Of a stretch of DNA of 64,000 nt, positions 47,001 to 55,507 are shown piece by piece (within the stretch, counting starts at the first letter, position 1; every line of letters starts with the position of its first letter). Below the pieces are notes generated by a model. The model had not been told where the DNA came from. It saw only the letters and a list, made by a program, of their open reading frames with translations, and did no database searches. Both the position numbers and the translations under genes were made by a program. The stretch covers positions 7,440,001-7,504,000 of the forward strand of contig NC_063987.1 in assembly GCF_932276165.1 (NCBI RefSeq), in the 5' to 3' direction. Source of the stretch: Plutella xylostella (Eukaryota > Arthropoda > Insecta > Lepidoptera > Plutellidae).

Positions 47001-49172
47001 AGTAATTAAAATTAATTCGATACAATGGTCGTGAGTCGTGATTTTACTCAATATTATAAATGCGAAAGTTTGTGAGTATGTATGTATGTGTGTACCTTTG
47101 TTACTTCTTCACGTCAAAACAACTGAACCGATTTTAATGAAATTTGGAATTGAGTTAGCTGACACCCTGGATTAACACATAATAGCTTATGTGTTAATCC
47201 AGGGAATTCCGCGATAAAAAGTAGCCTTTTTATCGCGGAATTCCCACGGGTAAACTAATTGAGTTGAAGCGATGCTCGTGGCAACAGCTAGTATTGAAAT
47301 ATTTGTTATTTTTGTATTACCTACTTCACTTGAGCAAGTAAATATTTAGATTTATGTTTTTCTATGAAAACATTTAAAAAAATATTGCCCTTAAATGGAT
47401 CCAAATTTTACCTTTTTTCGGTGAAGAGCTTTTTTAGTGGTATCACTAATGAAATGTCAGAATTCCGCGGAATAAAAAATTAGAGTATAGTTGATCACTT
47501 CACTATTAATCAAATATAAATAAGATGTTGACATAGATAGACCCAAAGCTTTTGTTTTGAAATAGGCCCAGCATAGATTTCCCTTATCATACCTGAATGC
47601 ATCATTACTCACATTTCCGGGGTTCTTGACAAAGTAAGAGCCGCTGGAGCCCTGGTATATCCTCTCTGGGTAGATGCCATTGTCTATGGCGAGCTCCGCC
47701 TGCCACACCAGCTCGCTGAACTGCGGGTCATCTGGTGGACAAAATAGAACAAATTTTAGACAGGTTTATTGGTGATTGATGGAAACTTACAGACACAATT
47801 CAAACTATCAAAATTAAATATCAACCTTAGACTCCAAGGTCTAATCTTTTTTTGTGCCAAAATTATTTTAAATTGGGTGGTATACCAACCACTTCCACAT
47901 CATTATACTGTAATACAATAATTTCCACTGAGTAATATCTAATCAAAACTTGTTCTTAAAAAATGTTAATGAGTTAGAAATTTGAATTAAGAACCAAATA
48001 TTTGACCTTTCTTACATAATTGGGCCTAAATATATATAATGTACTGGCCAAGGTTAACTCAGGACATGCATACTACACAGCCTCATTTCCATATTACAAG
48101 TTACTACTATCAAAGTTTTCTGAACTGGAGGTTTTTTTGAGGACTTGGGGTAAATTAATTGAAAAAGTAGGTACTGTTATAATTTTAAATAGCACTCATT
48201 TTATAGTCTCAAAAAAAACATATTCAATTTTATTGTACACTGTCACTTCAGAAAGACTTACTCTAAGACTAATTACCAACATAGTAATAGATGTATGACT
48301 CAGACAAAGAGCAAACCTCATTGACTGAACAATAATTGGCTAGCAAACATATGGCAATGTTTTGCAATAGTATTTTATCTAAAAATCTCACATGCAAAGT
48401 AACAGTCATATTGGCTACCAAGAATAATGCATTTACATACCACATTCAAAGCGTTCATACATATCACAGAGAAAAATATAACAATAACATCACTGAAACA
48501 CTGAAAACACAACACAGCTAAGTAACACTTGACTGAAACTTAACCATTCTGCAGCTATGTTCAAGCTGGTAAGTTTATTTGCCTACATTGAATCTGAAGG
48601 AGTGAAGTTGAAGCAAAACAAAACTGTAAATTTCACATGAATATCAATTTTGCACCAACAATTTCCGTATTGAATAATACAAACAGTGCCATATGTTTTT
48701 ATCAAGGCCTGAGTAATGAATGCAGTAAATAATACCTAGTGAATTGGTACAGTGATATGCAAAAAAATATCTAAACATATTTCTGTCACCCTTATTGAAT
48801 TTTGAAGCCATAGAAGGTAACAGAAAGAGGAAGAATACATAGTAACTGGACGATCAAGGCCATATGCGAATTTGGCAAGTAGCAATTGGCTCCATCCTCA
48901 AATTACGCACAGAAATGAGTCAGGATAAGAAGAGGTGACCACTTACCTGGGAAATGGTTGTAAGAGACTTCGAAGTCGCCGCGGCCGCCCAGGAGCGGCT
49001 GCGACTCCCTGTTGACGCCTGATGAATCCACCGTGCCTTCGAAACCGATCTCTGGCACTAAACAGATATCCTCAGCACTGCTCGAGAGCGATACCACACC
49101 GTCATCGGACGGCGCAATTAAATTGTTCGGCTTGTCGAAGTCGAGATTCAATAGAGTCTCTTCCGTACTCAT
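29080..49172 (-). CDS. PI4K2A: Phosphatidylinositol 4-kinase type 2
   Basis: Ten exons in minus order: 48947-49172, 47613-47731, 43237-43437, 34120-34245, 33508-33605, 32354-32486, 30780-30928, 29869-29944, 29435-29574 and 29080-29167. Phases match, giving 451 residues. The enzyme makes PI4P from phosphatidylinositol on Golgi, endosome and synaptic-vesicle membranes. Motifs in order: an acidic N-terminus with ESQPLLGG, the glycine loop QGSSGSYFVKNP, VFKPKDEEPYG with the ATP-binding Lys122, the palmitoylated CCPCC (144-148), the catalytic loop NTDRGNDNWL (Asp276), AAIDNGLAF (Asp316), WRAYPYHWAWLPQAK, RGQVLNLTQALKDNKSP and the terminal PFFSWW. All family landmarks are present, so the kinase should be active. 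Introns 3 to 7 are swollen by transposons and by repeated copies of the ends of exons 3, 4, 6 and 7. Whether splicing picks the genuine donors each time is not visible here. The symbol is by homology. Confidence 0.95.
30118..30779 (-). repeat. Satellite of PI4K2 exon 7 donor sites plus two partial exon 7 copies
   Basis: The genuine exon 7 ends, on the minus strand, GGAGACCAA|GTGAGTTATAGG. The first 660 bp of intron 7 is built from roughly two dozen diverged copies of this 19-22 bp motif; on the plus strand they read like TATAACTCACTTGGTCTCC. Two longer copies, at about 30262-30362 and 30507-30622, also repeat some 100 bases of the exon, back to the codons for NGLAFPF. Copy 30262-30362 has lost an 8-base block. 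Many copies keep a good donor consensus. Confidence 0.85.
31313..32353 (-). repeat. 90-bp minisatellite: 11 copies of PI4K2 exon 6 end plus splice donor
   Basis: From the donor of genuine exon 6 (32354) into intron 6 there are eleven tandem copies, mostly exactly 90 bp apart. Each holds the last 66 bases of the exon (codons DNWLIK to ELRDPQ) and 24 bases of intron beginning GTGACTCACGCGTGACCCAC. Each copy keeps both CCACAG|GTGACT, the donor used by the real exon, and GACCCACAG|GTGAC, a possible acceptor. Base changes between copies are few (for example GCGAAGGGC in the first, TATGCGG in the fourth, GGTTGCG in the ninth). In the exon frame each copy has an in-frame TGA, so read-through would stop. 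Confidence 0.93.
33056..33273. repeat. Nested inverted-repeat element in PI4K2 intron 5
   Basis: Outer arms (GCGCGCTTCAGAGCGCTAA and its complement) enclose a second palindrome at about 33118-33170 (ACAGCGCCAGCGCTAGCAGT ... ACTGGCGCTGT). There are no ORFs beyond chance. This is probably a MITE with strong hairpin potential. Confidence 0.5.
33945..33987 (-). repeat. Partial copy of PI4K2 exon 4 end with its donor
   Basis: Bases 33951-33987 match the 3' end of exon 4 (34120-34156) almost perfectly (codons NMRFNRMGLPPK, with Leu-type CTC differences), and the adjoining bases keep a donor-like GTTAGT. It lies about 170 bp into intron 4. Confidence 0.75.
34275..34605. repeat. Repeat cluster in PI4K2 intron 3: LINE tail, SINE tail, (GT)n
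   Basis: 34275-34375 is a plus-strand TGCTTTTAGCGTTAAG-hairpin tail with AATAAAGAGTTAAATAAA. 34380-34520 is the inverted 3' part of the 5S-derived SINE family (CTCCTTCCAATGAAGGAAGG, then CAAGCTTGTGCTGAGAGAG). 34562-34603 is a T-run followed by (GT)n. Confidence 0.6.
35581..35946 (+). repeat. 5' LTR (366 bp)
   Basis: Matches the 3' LTR without a visible difference. It is GC-rich in its middle part (35640-35815), where a 63-codon open frame starting at 35631 is a by-product of composition and not a gene. Confidence 0.95.
36676..36977. mobile_element. 302-bp MITE with TA target duplication
   Basis: The ends are CTATCGAACAAAAAAGTG and its exact complement, flanked by TA at 36674-36675 and 36978-36979, as for Tc1/mariner-type elements. 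It interrupts the gag frame. It has no ORF of its own. Confidence 0.88.
37928..39670. mobile_element. 1.74-kb foldback element with about 680-bp inverted arms
   Basis: The left arm (37928 to about 38612) begins GGCTTAGGAGGCAAGTCGCC, and the right arm (about 38987-39670) is its inverted copy, nearly base for base. The arms include a TGTATGTATGT-type microsatellite and CCCGACTGCCGAAGGAGGG. GGTGCAAC is duplicated at 37920-37927 and 39671-39678 (8 bp). No transposase is present. The superfamily is undecided: long-arm foldback, Merlin-like or hAT-like are all possible. Confidence 0.9.
38642..38960. mobile_element. Two MITEs nested inside the foldback centre
   Basis: An outer pair of arms, TGGCGCATCCACATATGCC and GGCATGTGTGGATGCGCCA, encloses GC-rich GCCGGCGGC repeats. 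Within it, at about 38808-38930, a second pair (GGAACACATAAACACGAT and ATCGTGTTTATGTGTTCC) surrounds a short core with CGACGTCGT. The order of insertion is therefore LTR element, then foldback, then the outer MITE, then the inner one. Confidence 0.7.
40218..40583 (+). repeat. 3' LTR (366 bp)
   Basis: Same length and sequence as the 5' LTR, preceded by the polypurine tract and followed by the CGTA target duplication. Identity of the LTRs implies a recent insertion. Confidence 0.95.
41021..42117 (+). mobile_element. 5'-truncated jockey-type non-LTR retrotransposon
   Basis: The open frame 41021-41758 (no ATG at its start, stop at 41756) encodes the C-terminal part of a LINE reverse transcriptase: thumb-like RIRDLGVILDDKLSFVEHI, ALYNSLVRSILEYGSVIW, then LESVQRRLLRML. 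The catalytic YADD region is missing, so the copy is dead on arrival, as usual for 5'-truncated insertions. A roughly 300-bp 3' UTR follows and ends in AATAAATAA(TAA)n at 42082-42117. Confidence 0.85.
42661..43236 (-). repeat. 241-bp tandem copies of PI4K2 exon 3 end, with a 44-bp subrepeat
   Basis: Two copies (donor at 42661-42666 and 42902-42907) repeat about 136 bases of exon 3, codons KWMHKLCCPCC to NIVPKT, and the same GTGAGTGTG donor. Upstream on the minus strand each copy stops at the Trp-Met-His codons and joins GTGTAAGTAC. The 105-bp spacer has a 44-bp unit (CCTCATATGTGTAGCATAGA ...) that is further amplified between 43091 and 43220. Splicing a copy in would shift the frame, so they look non-coding. 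Confidence 0.88.
44757..45125 (-). mobile_element. tRNA-derived SINE, diverged
   Basis: On the minus strand the head carries a B-box-like GGTTCGATTTCCGG after a degenerate A-box region. The body runs to a TATTTATTTATTT end at 44763, the (AAAT)n tail in sense orientation. Boundaries are approximate. Confidence 0.5.
46495..46720 (+). repeat. Dispersed repeat (GGACTCGCGCACTGAGGGTT type)
   Basis: The segment contains GTTGGACTCGCGCACTGAGG, TTAACCGTTTCTGAGAAAAA and GACAGACAGACGGACAACAA, followed by GTACGGAAC. I recognise this as a very common anonymous repeat of lepidopteran genomes. It has no coding capacity. Confidence 0.5.
47050..47291 (+). mobile_element. Helitron-like fragment containing two adjacent perfect palindromes
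   Basis: It shares the ATAAATGCGAAAGT start and the CAACAGCTAG end with the copies near 3.7 and 18.5 kb. In its middle lie two hairpins: 47165-47204 with 18-bp arms and a TAGC loop, and 47202-47245 with 19-bp arms and a GTAGCC loop. The other copies lack these. Confidence 0.5.
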
Positions 49173-49813
49173 GAGTGTAGCTAAACAACGAGCCTTTACC
49201 GAGCCACATTTATTTGTTTAATTTCCTTTGTTTCACTATCATTTACACAAACATTACGACTTCATTCATTTTCATTTCAGAGCTGAAGTTGAAGAGGCCA
49301 GAGTGGCAGAGACAAGATAGATTTTGAAGTAATCAGACGTTTGACTTTGACAGAACCATGTTGCTTAGGAGATATATCATGGTAGGAATGGATAGTTTCT
49401 TACGGCGCGGAGCAACCGCGCGTGAGTGAGTAGTATGCAATGCAACTTGCCGGTCACCGCCACAGTTACGCAGACGCAGAGTTCAACGTAGGTATCATTT
49501 ATAATGGCATTCACCGCATTCATAGGGACATACTTAGCTCACAAATACGCAACTTATGCAACGCAATGTGGAAAGATATAAGACGATGACGTACTTTGGG
49601 ATCAGACCCTGTATCGCGTTTGTATGTAGATATGTAGGGTAGAGTGTTGGTAGGTATTTACATCAAATCTGAGTCTGACTGAAGTGCACACCACACCGAG
49701 ACGCCGACGGCGCGTGTACGACAGGTCAAACGCATTGATTGTCTCTCTCTAAGTACCTAAAAGTTTTTCAGAATGAGCTACTTACCCGTGTCGTGTCGAG
49801 GAGATTAAAGAAG
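49173..49813. promoter_or_regulatory. Upstream region of PI4K2
   Basis: The 641 bp between the PI4K2 start codon and the DIRS element must hold the PI4K2 5' UTR and core promoter. No TATA box stands out. CG dinucleotides are more frequent than in the introns (49400-49800). The DIRS insertion sits just beyond and may separate distal elements. Confidence 0.4.
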
Positions 49814-49833
49814 TATTAAACAGTACGTTACCG

Positions 49834-50032
49834 TTATGCAAAGCCTAAATATATGAGAGTAGCGTTTGTTTCCGTTTCCGTACCAATTTACGTTCATTTC
49901 GGCCCAGTATCATGACATCCGTCGTCGGTCTCAAATAATACTGTCAACTTCCGTCTGGTTTTTTAGCATTTCCGGTTACCGCCACCACCGAAGGCAGTTG
50001 AGTTTTGAGGCTCAATATTTTAATCATTAGGC
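49834..50032 (+). repeat. DIRS left inverted terminal repeat
   Basis: Runs from TTATGCAAAGCCTAAATATA to CAATATTTTAATCATTAGGC and is the complement of 54849-55047. Confidence 0.9.
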
Positions 50033-50446
50033 GTTTGGATTTCAACCGAGACGGTTGTGGCTGCAGCCTATGCACGAGCACTGTCTCAATAGTACCAAGA
50101 AGTAAATATACCTATCGTTTTCAGTTTTATACCTGAGGGTAAAAGTAAGTTTTTTCGAAAAGTGATTATTTTTCCACGACAAAAACTGTAAGTATATTTC
50201 GTTTATTAGTCAAAAATATTACCTATTTCTTTTCAAATCATCGCCCTATGTTAATCGCATAGTACAAATAACATTTAAAGCTTTTCTAGAATATAAAACA
50301 GAAAAAACGACAGGTATAAGTATTAATAATGTTTAATGGATAAACGGTGTTACCGTTCGTAAGTTATTATTTGTTTATATCCAAGCAAATATTTTAAATA
50401 TTTTCTAACGGTAATCAACTGCCGTTAGATATCAATTTCAGGAGTT

Positions 50447-51649
50447 ATGGATAATCCCGGCCCATCTACAAGTACAGCGAGCATAGTGGAATGTCAGGAA
50501 CCAGACAAGGATACAAGGAGGAAGAGAAGGAGAGAGTCTTCCAGCTCGGATTCGACGTCGAGCTCGTCCTCGGAGTCAAGCTCGTCATCCAGTGATAATC
50601 GCAAGCGTAGTAAGAAACGCAAACGAAGCAAGAAGCGCAGCCGTAAGTTATTGAACAAATTGATTAAGGAGGTTAGCTTTCTGAAAAATCAAATGGCATG
50701 CACGAATAACACTGGATCTCGAGATCATATTGATTTAGACGTTAGTGGCGAGTTGTTCGAAAACGAATCTCTATCAGAACATTGTAACGAACCCGCAGAA
50801 TTAAATTTTACAATGAGCACTAAAACTAAAGAACCATCTGTTCCACCAACATCCCCCGAAATGCTGCAACTTTTGAAAGATTTACAAAGATTTGATAATC
50901 CTGAGTGGGTTAATGTCCGCTACGCTGACATTCAAAAACTGTACAGTCAATCGCCTGGTTTTGTAAATCTTGAAGCAAATGATGAAGTGCGACGATTAGA
51001 TGTTTCAAAAAATACAGCTAATATGGAAAAGGCTTTCGCATCCATAACATTTGCCTTACTGAAACAGCGCGACGCGCTACAGAAGGATATGCAGGAACTT
51101 TTGAATTATGCTCACCAAAACCAACCCTTAGAGTACAAAGACTTGCATGCGAAGATTTCAGGTATCTTTTCAGATGGAAATTATTGCAAAACAACTGCAG
51201 ATGCATTACAGTTGGTATGTGGTCACAGATCTGAATTAGTGCAACATAGAAGAGAAGCTATTCTGGCAGCTGTAAAAGACCCTTACCACAAAAGCGCTTT
51301 AAGGAAAATACCGCCATCTTGCAGCCATCTCTTTGATGCAGATAAATTCAGCGCTGTTCTAGAAAAATCTGGTGGAGTCAAAAAAGTATTCTGGTGCAAT
51401 GAAAAAGATCGCTACCCTGCACCGCAGAACGATCAAAAAAACCCAGTACAAATACAAAATAAAAATACGGGTAAGTCTGGCTACAAAGATCTCCGATCTG
51501 GCCCTAAAAATAATGTTAATTCGAATTTTCGTGGTAGAGGCACCAAGAGAAGACCACCAACACGAGAAGTTTCATACCGGAACACTGCAGACCGGCGCTC
51601 TCCCTCGTCCCACCGGGACAGGAGAGGACAAACCCGGCGCAAATATTGA
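50447..51649 (+). CDS. DIRS ORF1, Gag-like protein
   Basis: ATG 50447 to TGA, 400 residues. The N-terminus is disordered: MDNPGPSTSTAS, then a long Ser run and a Lys/Arg block (NRKRSKKRKRSKKRSRK) that could serve nuclear entry or RNA binding. The middle is helical (MEKAFASITFALLKQRDALQ), followed by PPSCSHLFDADKFSAVL and a basic Asn/Arg-rich C-terminus. This matches the layout of ORF1 in DIRS elements, where the protein is taken to package RNA. No zinc knuckle is seen. It overlaps ORF2 by about 250 bp. Confidence 0.85.
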   Translation: MDNPGPSTSTASIVECQEPDKDTRRKRRRESSSSDSTSSSSSESSSSSSDNRKRSKKRKRSKKRSRKLLNKLIKEVSFLKNQMACTNNTGSRDHIDLDVSGELFENESLSEHCNEPAELNFTMSTKTKEPSVPPTSPEMLQLLKDLQRFDNPEWVNVRYADIQKLYSQSPGFVNLEANDEVRRLDVSKNTANMEKAFASITFALLKQRDALQKDMQELLNYAHQNQPLEYKDLHAKISGIFSDGNYCKTTADALQLVCGHRSELVQHRREAILAAVKDPYHKSALRKIPPSCSHLFDADKFSAVLEKSGGVKKVFWCNEKDRYPAPQNDQKNPVQIQNKNTGKSGYKDLRSGPKNNVNSNFRGRGTKRRPPTREVSYRNTADRRSPSSHRDRRGQTRRKY

Positions 51650-53522
51650 CTCGACCAGCAACTTCAGTGCAGGGAAACTCAGTCGGTTCTACGACCATTG
51701 GGTCAACCTGGGGGCCCCACCCCATATACTAAAAATGATCACCGGTTATCGAATACCGTTCAAGAAAAGGCCAATCCTGTTCTTACCAAACATCAATTCT
51801 CAGGAAACCGCACACACAGAGGAGATGGATCATATCATAAACAAAATGCTGAAGCAGAAAATACTCGAAAAAGCATCACTTTCTCCAAGCTTCATTTCCA
51901 CTATGTTTCTCCGTCCAAAACCAGACGGCACGTGGCGACCAATCTTCAACCTCAAGGCACTAAACAAATTTGTCGAAGTGGGAAAATTCAGATTGGTGAA
52001 CATCCAACGAGTTCCAGACTTCCTGCAATCTCAGGACTGGATGGCCAAAATCGATATCCACCAGGCATATTTTCATCTAAATTTTTCGGTGAGTCACAGA
52101 CGCTTTCTTCGCCTCATTTACAAAGGCCAGTTGCTACAAATGACTTGCTTACCCTTCGGGCTGAGTTCTGCACCAAAAACTTTCGCCACATTGACCAACT
52201 GGGTGGCCCAAATACTGAGAGACCAAGGAATACGTATATTAATATATTTGGACGACTTCCTATTGGTTCACCAAAACCCAGCCACGCTAAAACACCAGAT
52301 AAATGTAGTAATAGAAACACTAACATACCTGGGCTGGACAATAAACACAGAGAAGTCGATATCAACACCACAGCGGTGCCTCGAATTTCTCGGCGTAGTA
52401 TGGGATCCCTGGAAAAACAGGAAGTATCTACCAGAGCGAATAACATCGAAAGTACTCTCTCAAACATCAGCCATGCTCAAATCCAGCAAAGTCACACTGA
52501 AAGAGCTGCAACGGATTATTGGCGTCATGAATTTTGCAAGCTTCACAGTCCCAAGAGGCAGACTCCACTATCGTTTCCTGCAACGTCAACTAAACTCTCT
52601 TCTGAGGTCCGAACCGACGAAATCTGTATCACTAACGGTGAAGGCGATGAGAGAATTGAACTGGTGGCACAAGAACTGCACAAACTACTCCCAGTTGCAC
52701 GAGCCAATACCAAATCACTACTTGACAACAGATGCCAGCGACGTGGGATGGGGAGCCAAGCTAGACGATCAGAGCATCCTTGGAACGTGGACAAATTCAC
52801 AACAAAATTTACATTCCAATCAAAAGGAAATGATTGCGATATTCAACGTCCTGCGAGGCCACGCTCAGCTCCTGGCGTGCAAAAGTGTCCTAGTCCAGTC
52901 CGACAACAAAACTGTTGTCTCTTATCTTCGCAACGAAGGAGGGACAAAATCATACAAACTCACAGAATTGGCAATGAAGATCTTTCTCATTTTGGACCAA
53001 CACAAAATACACATGAGCATTTATCACATACCAGGTATATACAATTGCCATGCAGATCACCTTTCTCGACTAAAACTGCGACCAGAATGGCATCTGTTAC
53101 CTCAAATAACTCACATAATTTTCAAGAAATGGGGAGAGCCACGAATCGATCTATTCGCATCTCATCGCGCTCACGTAGTACCCACTTATTGCACTCTCGA
53201 CAGACAGGACATGGGAGCTGCATGCTACGACGCACTAGGAGTAACTTGGGATTATTCACTGGCATGGGTGTTTCCTCCACCGCACCTAATACCGAAAGTT
53301 CTGTCACACCTGAACAAAGCAAGGGGATTGTACCTAATAGTGGCGCCTCGGTGGGAGCGAGCGTTCTGGCGACCAGACCTGAAGAGCCGAGCAACAGCTG
53401 CACCTTTCACGATCAGGAACCTACCACAAGTTCTGGTAGACGTAACAACCGGTCTACCACCACCCAACGTGACAGAAATGGTCCTGGAAGTGTGGAGATG
53501 TGGGGCTGGAACAAACACTTAA
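51399..53522 (+). CDS. DIRS ORF2, reverse transcriptase-RNase H
   Basis: The frame is open from 51372; the first ATG is at 51399. Reverse-transcriptase motifs follow in order: FLRPKPDGTWRPIFNLKALN, MAKIDIHQAYFHL, LPFGLSSAPKTFA, and the catalytic YLDD in ILIYLDDFLLVH. Then come a thumb region (CLEFLGVVWD) and RNase H motifs (LTTDASDVGWGAKLD, NQKEMIAI, VQSDNKTVVSYL, HADHLSRL). The last 130 residues (PRIDLFASHRAHVVPTY, VFPPPHLIPKVL) are the C-terminal extension common in DIRS/PAT elements. I cannot confirm a methyltransferase domain. It overlaps both ORF1 and ORF3, so initiation by leaky scanning or frameshift is likely. No stop or frameshift breaks it. Confidence 0.92.
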   Translation: MKKIATLHRRTIKKTQYKYKIKIRVSLATKISDLALKIMLIRIFVVEAPREDHQHEKFHTGTLQTGALPRPTGTGEDKPGANIDSTSNFSAGKLSRFYDHWVNLGAPPHILKMITGYRIPFKKRPILFLPNINSQETAHTEEMDHIINKMLKQKILEKASLSPSFISTMFLRPKPDGTWRPIFNLKALNKFVEVGKFRLVNIQRVPDFLQSQDWMAKIDIHQAYFHLNFSVSHRRFLRLIYKGQLLQMTCLPFGLSSAPKTFATLTNWVAQILRDQGIRILIYLDDFLLVHQNPATLKHQINVVIETLTYLGWTINTEKSISTPQRCLEFLGVVWDPWKNRKYLPERITSKVLSQTSAMLKSSKVTLKELQRIIGVMNFASFTVPRGRLHYRFLQRQLNSLLRSEPTKSVSLTVKAMRELNWWHKNCTNYSQLHEPIPNHYLTTDASDVGWGAKLDDQSILGTWTNSQQNLHSNQKEMIAIFNVLRGHAQLLACKSVLVQSDNKTVVSYLRNEGGTKSYKLTELAMKIFLILDQHKIHMSIYHIPGIYNCHADHLSRLKLRPEWHLLPQITHIIFKKWGEPRIDLFASHRAHVVPTYCTLDRQDMGAACYDALGVTWDYSLAWVFPPPHLIPKVLSHLNKARGLYLIVAPRWERAFWRPDLKSRATAAPFTIRNLPQVLVDVTTGLPPPNVTEMVLEVWRCGAGTNT

Positions 53523-54481
53523 CCAACTGGACACCTGAACAAAAGACTCTGCTTTCAGCAAGCTGGCGCGAGTCAACGCTTAAGACCTATAAATCTGCAT
53601 GGAAGAAGTGGGTATCATGGACTTCAGAAAATCATGTAAATGCTGAAGAACCTACCGGGTCAGACCTAGCCAGATACTTAACTGATCTTTTTCAAAAGGA
53701 TAACCTGGCGCTCAGCACAATAATGGTTCATAAATCTGCCGTGGCAACATTCTGTAACCCTAGTGACCGCGATAAACTAAGCTCACACTTATTAGTTAAA
53801 CAGATCCTAAAGGCTATTTCATTAGCTAAATCAAAACCATTAAAACCACCCATATGGGATGTCGAAGTCTTGATACAACACATGACTAAAAGCGCAATTG
53901 ACTCATCAAAGCTTTTCGAAGTTGCTCGTCACACTGCAGCTATTTTACTGCTTTGTTCAAGTCGAAGAGTACATGATCTTACCTTACTCAAAATAAACTC
54001 TAAACACTGCATTATATCTGATGACCATATTACACTTTGGCCAGCTTTTGGATCTAAAACGGACACCTCTGACTATCGTCAATCCGGTTGGAGGTTACTG
54101 CATAATAAGAACAATAAACAATTGTGTCCCGTCCACTGGATAAAACACCTAATCCAGGTATCACAACCAAGAAGAGAACTTGCCAAATCTGATAATTTAT
54201 TTATAACTACTGTCGGCGTTCCGAAACCAGCATCACGTACAATCATTGGAGGCTGGTTAAAAAAGCTTCTTGAGGAAGCTAACATTGATGCTACACCTGG
54301 CAGCTTTCGGTCAGCTGTGGCATCCAAAAATTGGATAGAGAATTATCAAATGGATGACATCCTGGCTAGAGGTAATTGGAAGTCAGCGAAGACATTCCAG
54401 AAATTCTACAGGCGCGAAATTAGTGCGCCTTCTAACAATACGAGTTCTATCTCTTCATTATTTACGCCAATTAATGAATAA
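53498..54481 (+). CDS. DIRS ORF3, tyrosine recombinase
   Basis: ATG 53498 (MWGWNKHLTNWTPEQK) to TAA 54481, 327 residues; it overlaps ORF2 by 25 bp. The N-terminal part is a SAM-like core-binding domain (WRESTLKTYKSAWKKWVSW, DLARYLTDLF). The catalytic part has the first Arg in LLCSSRRVHDLTLL, the second Arg in ATPGSFRSAVAS and the nucleophile Tyr in TFQKFYRREI. DIRS elements use this enzyme instead of an integrase to insert circular cDNA. The frame is open further upstream, to 51698, but that part is the shadow of ORF2. Confidence 0.92.
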   Translation: MWGWNKHLTNWTPEQKTLLSASWRESTLKTYKSAWKKWVSWTSENHVNAEEPTGSDLARYLTDLFQKDNLALSTIMVHKSAVATFCNPSDRDKLSSHLLVKQILKAISLAKSKPLKPPIWDVEVLIQHMTKSAIDSSKLFEVARHTAAILLLCSSRRVHDLTLLKINSKHCIISDDHITLWPAFGSKTDTSDYRQSGWRLLHNKNNKQLCPVHWIKHLIQVSQPRRELAKSDNLFITTVGVPKPASRTIIGGWLKKLLEEANIDATPGSFRSAVASKNWIENYQMDDILARGNWKSAKTFQKFYRREISAPSNNTSSISSLFTPINE

Positions 54482-54709
54482 CAAATTGATTTTGTTAAAA
54501 TTTATTATAATTTTTAATTACACAATTATTTGTATGCCTGATACATAAATGTTTTGTAAGAAGATACTAATATCACAATAAATAGTTTTGATTACAAAAT
54601 ACACTATATTTTCTATTTTCCCTTACAATATAGTCAGATGCCTGACCTATGTGTTTTCCTGATTATGTCTCATAATGCTGTCCGCCACCACCAGGCGATA
54701 ATAAACACG

Positions 54710-54816
54710 TCTCTCATATATTTAGGCTTTGCATAACGGTAACGTACTGTTTAATAGATACATTTTACCTGAAAATAAAATGTTTATTAAACATGCTTAC
54801 CTTATGCAAAGCCTAA
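54710..54816. other. DIRS internal complementary region
   Basis: The complement of the left extension (through GGTAACGTACTGTTTAATA) joins the complement of the right extension (GATACATTTTACCTGAAAAT onward) and runs into GGCTTTGC-type sequence on both sides. It gives the template for completing the ends during circular cDNA synthesis. Confidence 0.9.
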
Positions 54817-54848
54817 CATTTTTATAACCTGCCTGGTGAAAAATCAGA

Positions 54849-55047
54849 GCCTAATGATTAAAATATTGAGCCTCAAAACTCAACTGCCTTCGGTGGTGGC
54901 GGTAACCGGAAATGCTAAAAAACCAGACGGAAGTTGACAGTATTATTTGAGACCGACGACGGATGTCATGATACTGGGCCGAAATGAACGTAAATTGGTA
55001 CGGAAACGGAAACAAACGCTACTCTCATATATTTAGGCTTTGCATAA
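54849..55047 (-). repeat. DIRS right inverted terminal repeat
   Basis: Inverted copy of 49834-50032. By eye I see no mismatch along most of its length, which supports a recent insertion. Confidence 0.9.
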
Positions 55048-55507
55048 GGTAAGCATGTTTAATAAACATTTTATTTTCAGGTAAAATGTATCTATTATAT
55101 TATGTTCCTTGGACTCAGTAGTATCCGATGTTACTCGTTTATAATGAAATAATGAAACTGTGTTAATAGTCGAACAGCACTCGAACACAGACTATTTAAC
55201 GTGGTTGTCACTGTAAACTTTATAGTTGTCACTGTCATTGTCAATAAATGACAGACAACACAATCGGCAAAATAAAAACATTGGATTTTTGGCATATTTT
55301 TGGTTATTTTAATTTTATGTTTATGAAAATACTATCTATTCGTATTCGTTTCTGTACTTATAGATTCTGATTATAACAAATTTATTTCAGTACTTCAAAC
55401 GTGTATGCATGGCCATGTCGTATAACTGAATTAAAAGCGGCATTATTACTTCGAAAATTGCTGTAATTTTCGCTCATAAGAATCTTCAGTAAGGAAAATC
55501 TACCAAA

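Larger units (their letters stand above)
43438..47612. other. PI4K2 intron 2, no exon seen
   Basis: AT-rich sequence. It contains a SINE at 44757-45125, a dispersed repeat at 46495-46720 and a Helitron-like piece at 47050-47291. An open frame at 46318-46551 on the minus strand (MEPQPGPFQEAASDRAQES) has a coding-like start, but no family or splice partner can be named. Confidence 0.55.
49814..55095 (+). mobile_element. Intact DIRS-type tyrosine-recombinase retrotransposon
   Basis: Inverted terminal repeats of 199 bp lie at 49834-50032 and 54849-55047. The unique end extensions are TATTAAACAGTACGTTACCG (left) and AAGCATG...GGTAAAATGTATC (right). The internal complementary region at 54710-54816 joins the complements of both extensions head to tail, which is the hallmark of DIRS elements replicating through a circle. 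Three long overlapping ORFs (Gag-like, RT-RNase H, tyrosine recombinase) are open. There is no target-site duplication, as expected for recombinase-mediated insertion; the junction shares TAT. Confidence 0.93.

Noticed and set aside
51698..53497. First 600 codons of the 927-codon open frame in the DIRS element
   Set aside because: They overlap the RT-RNase H frame, are low in family-like motifs and read as its shadow. Only the part from 53498 is the recombinase.
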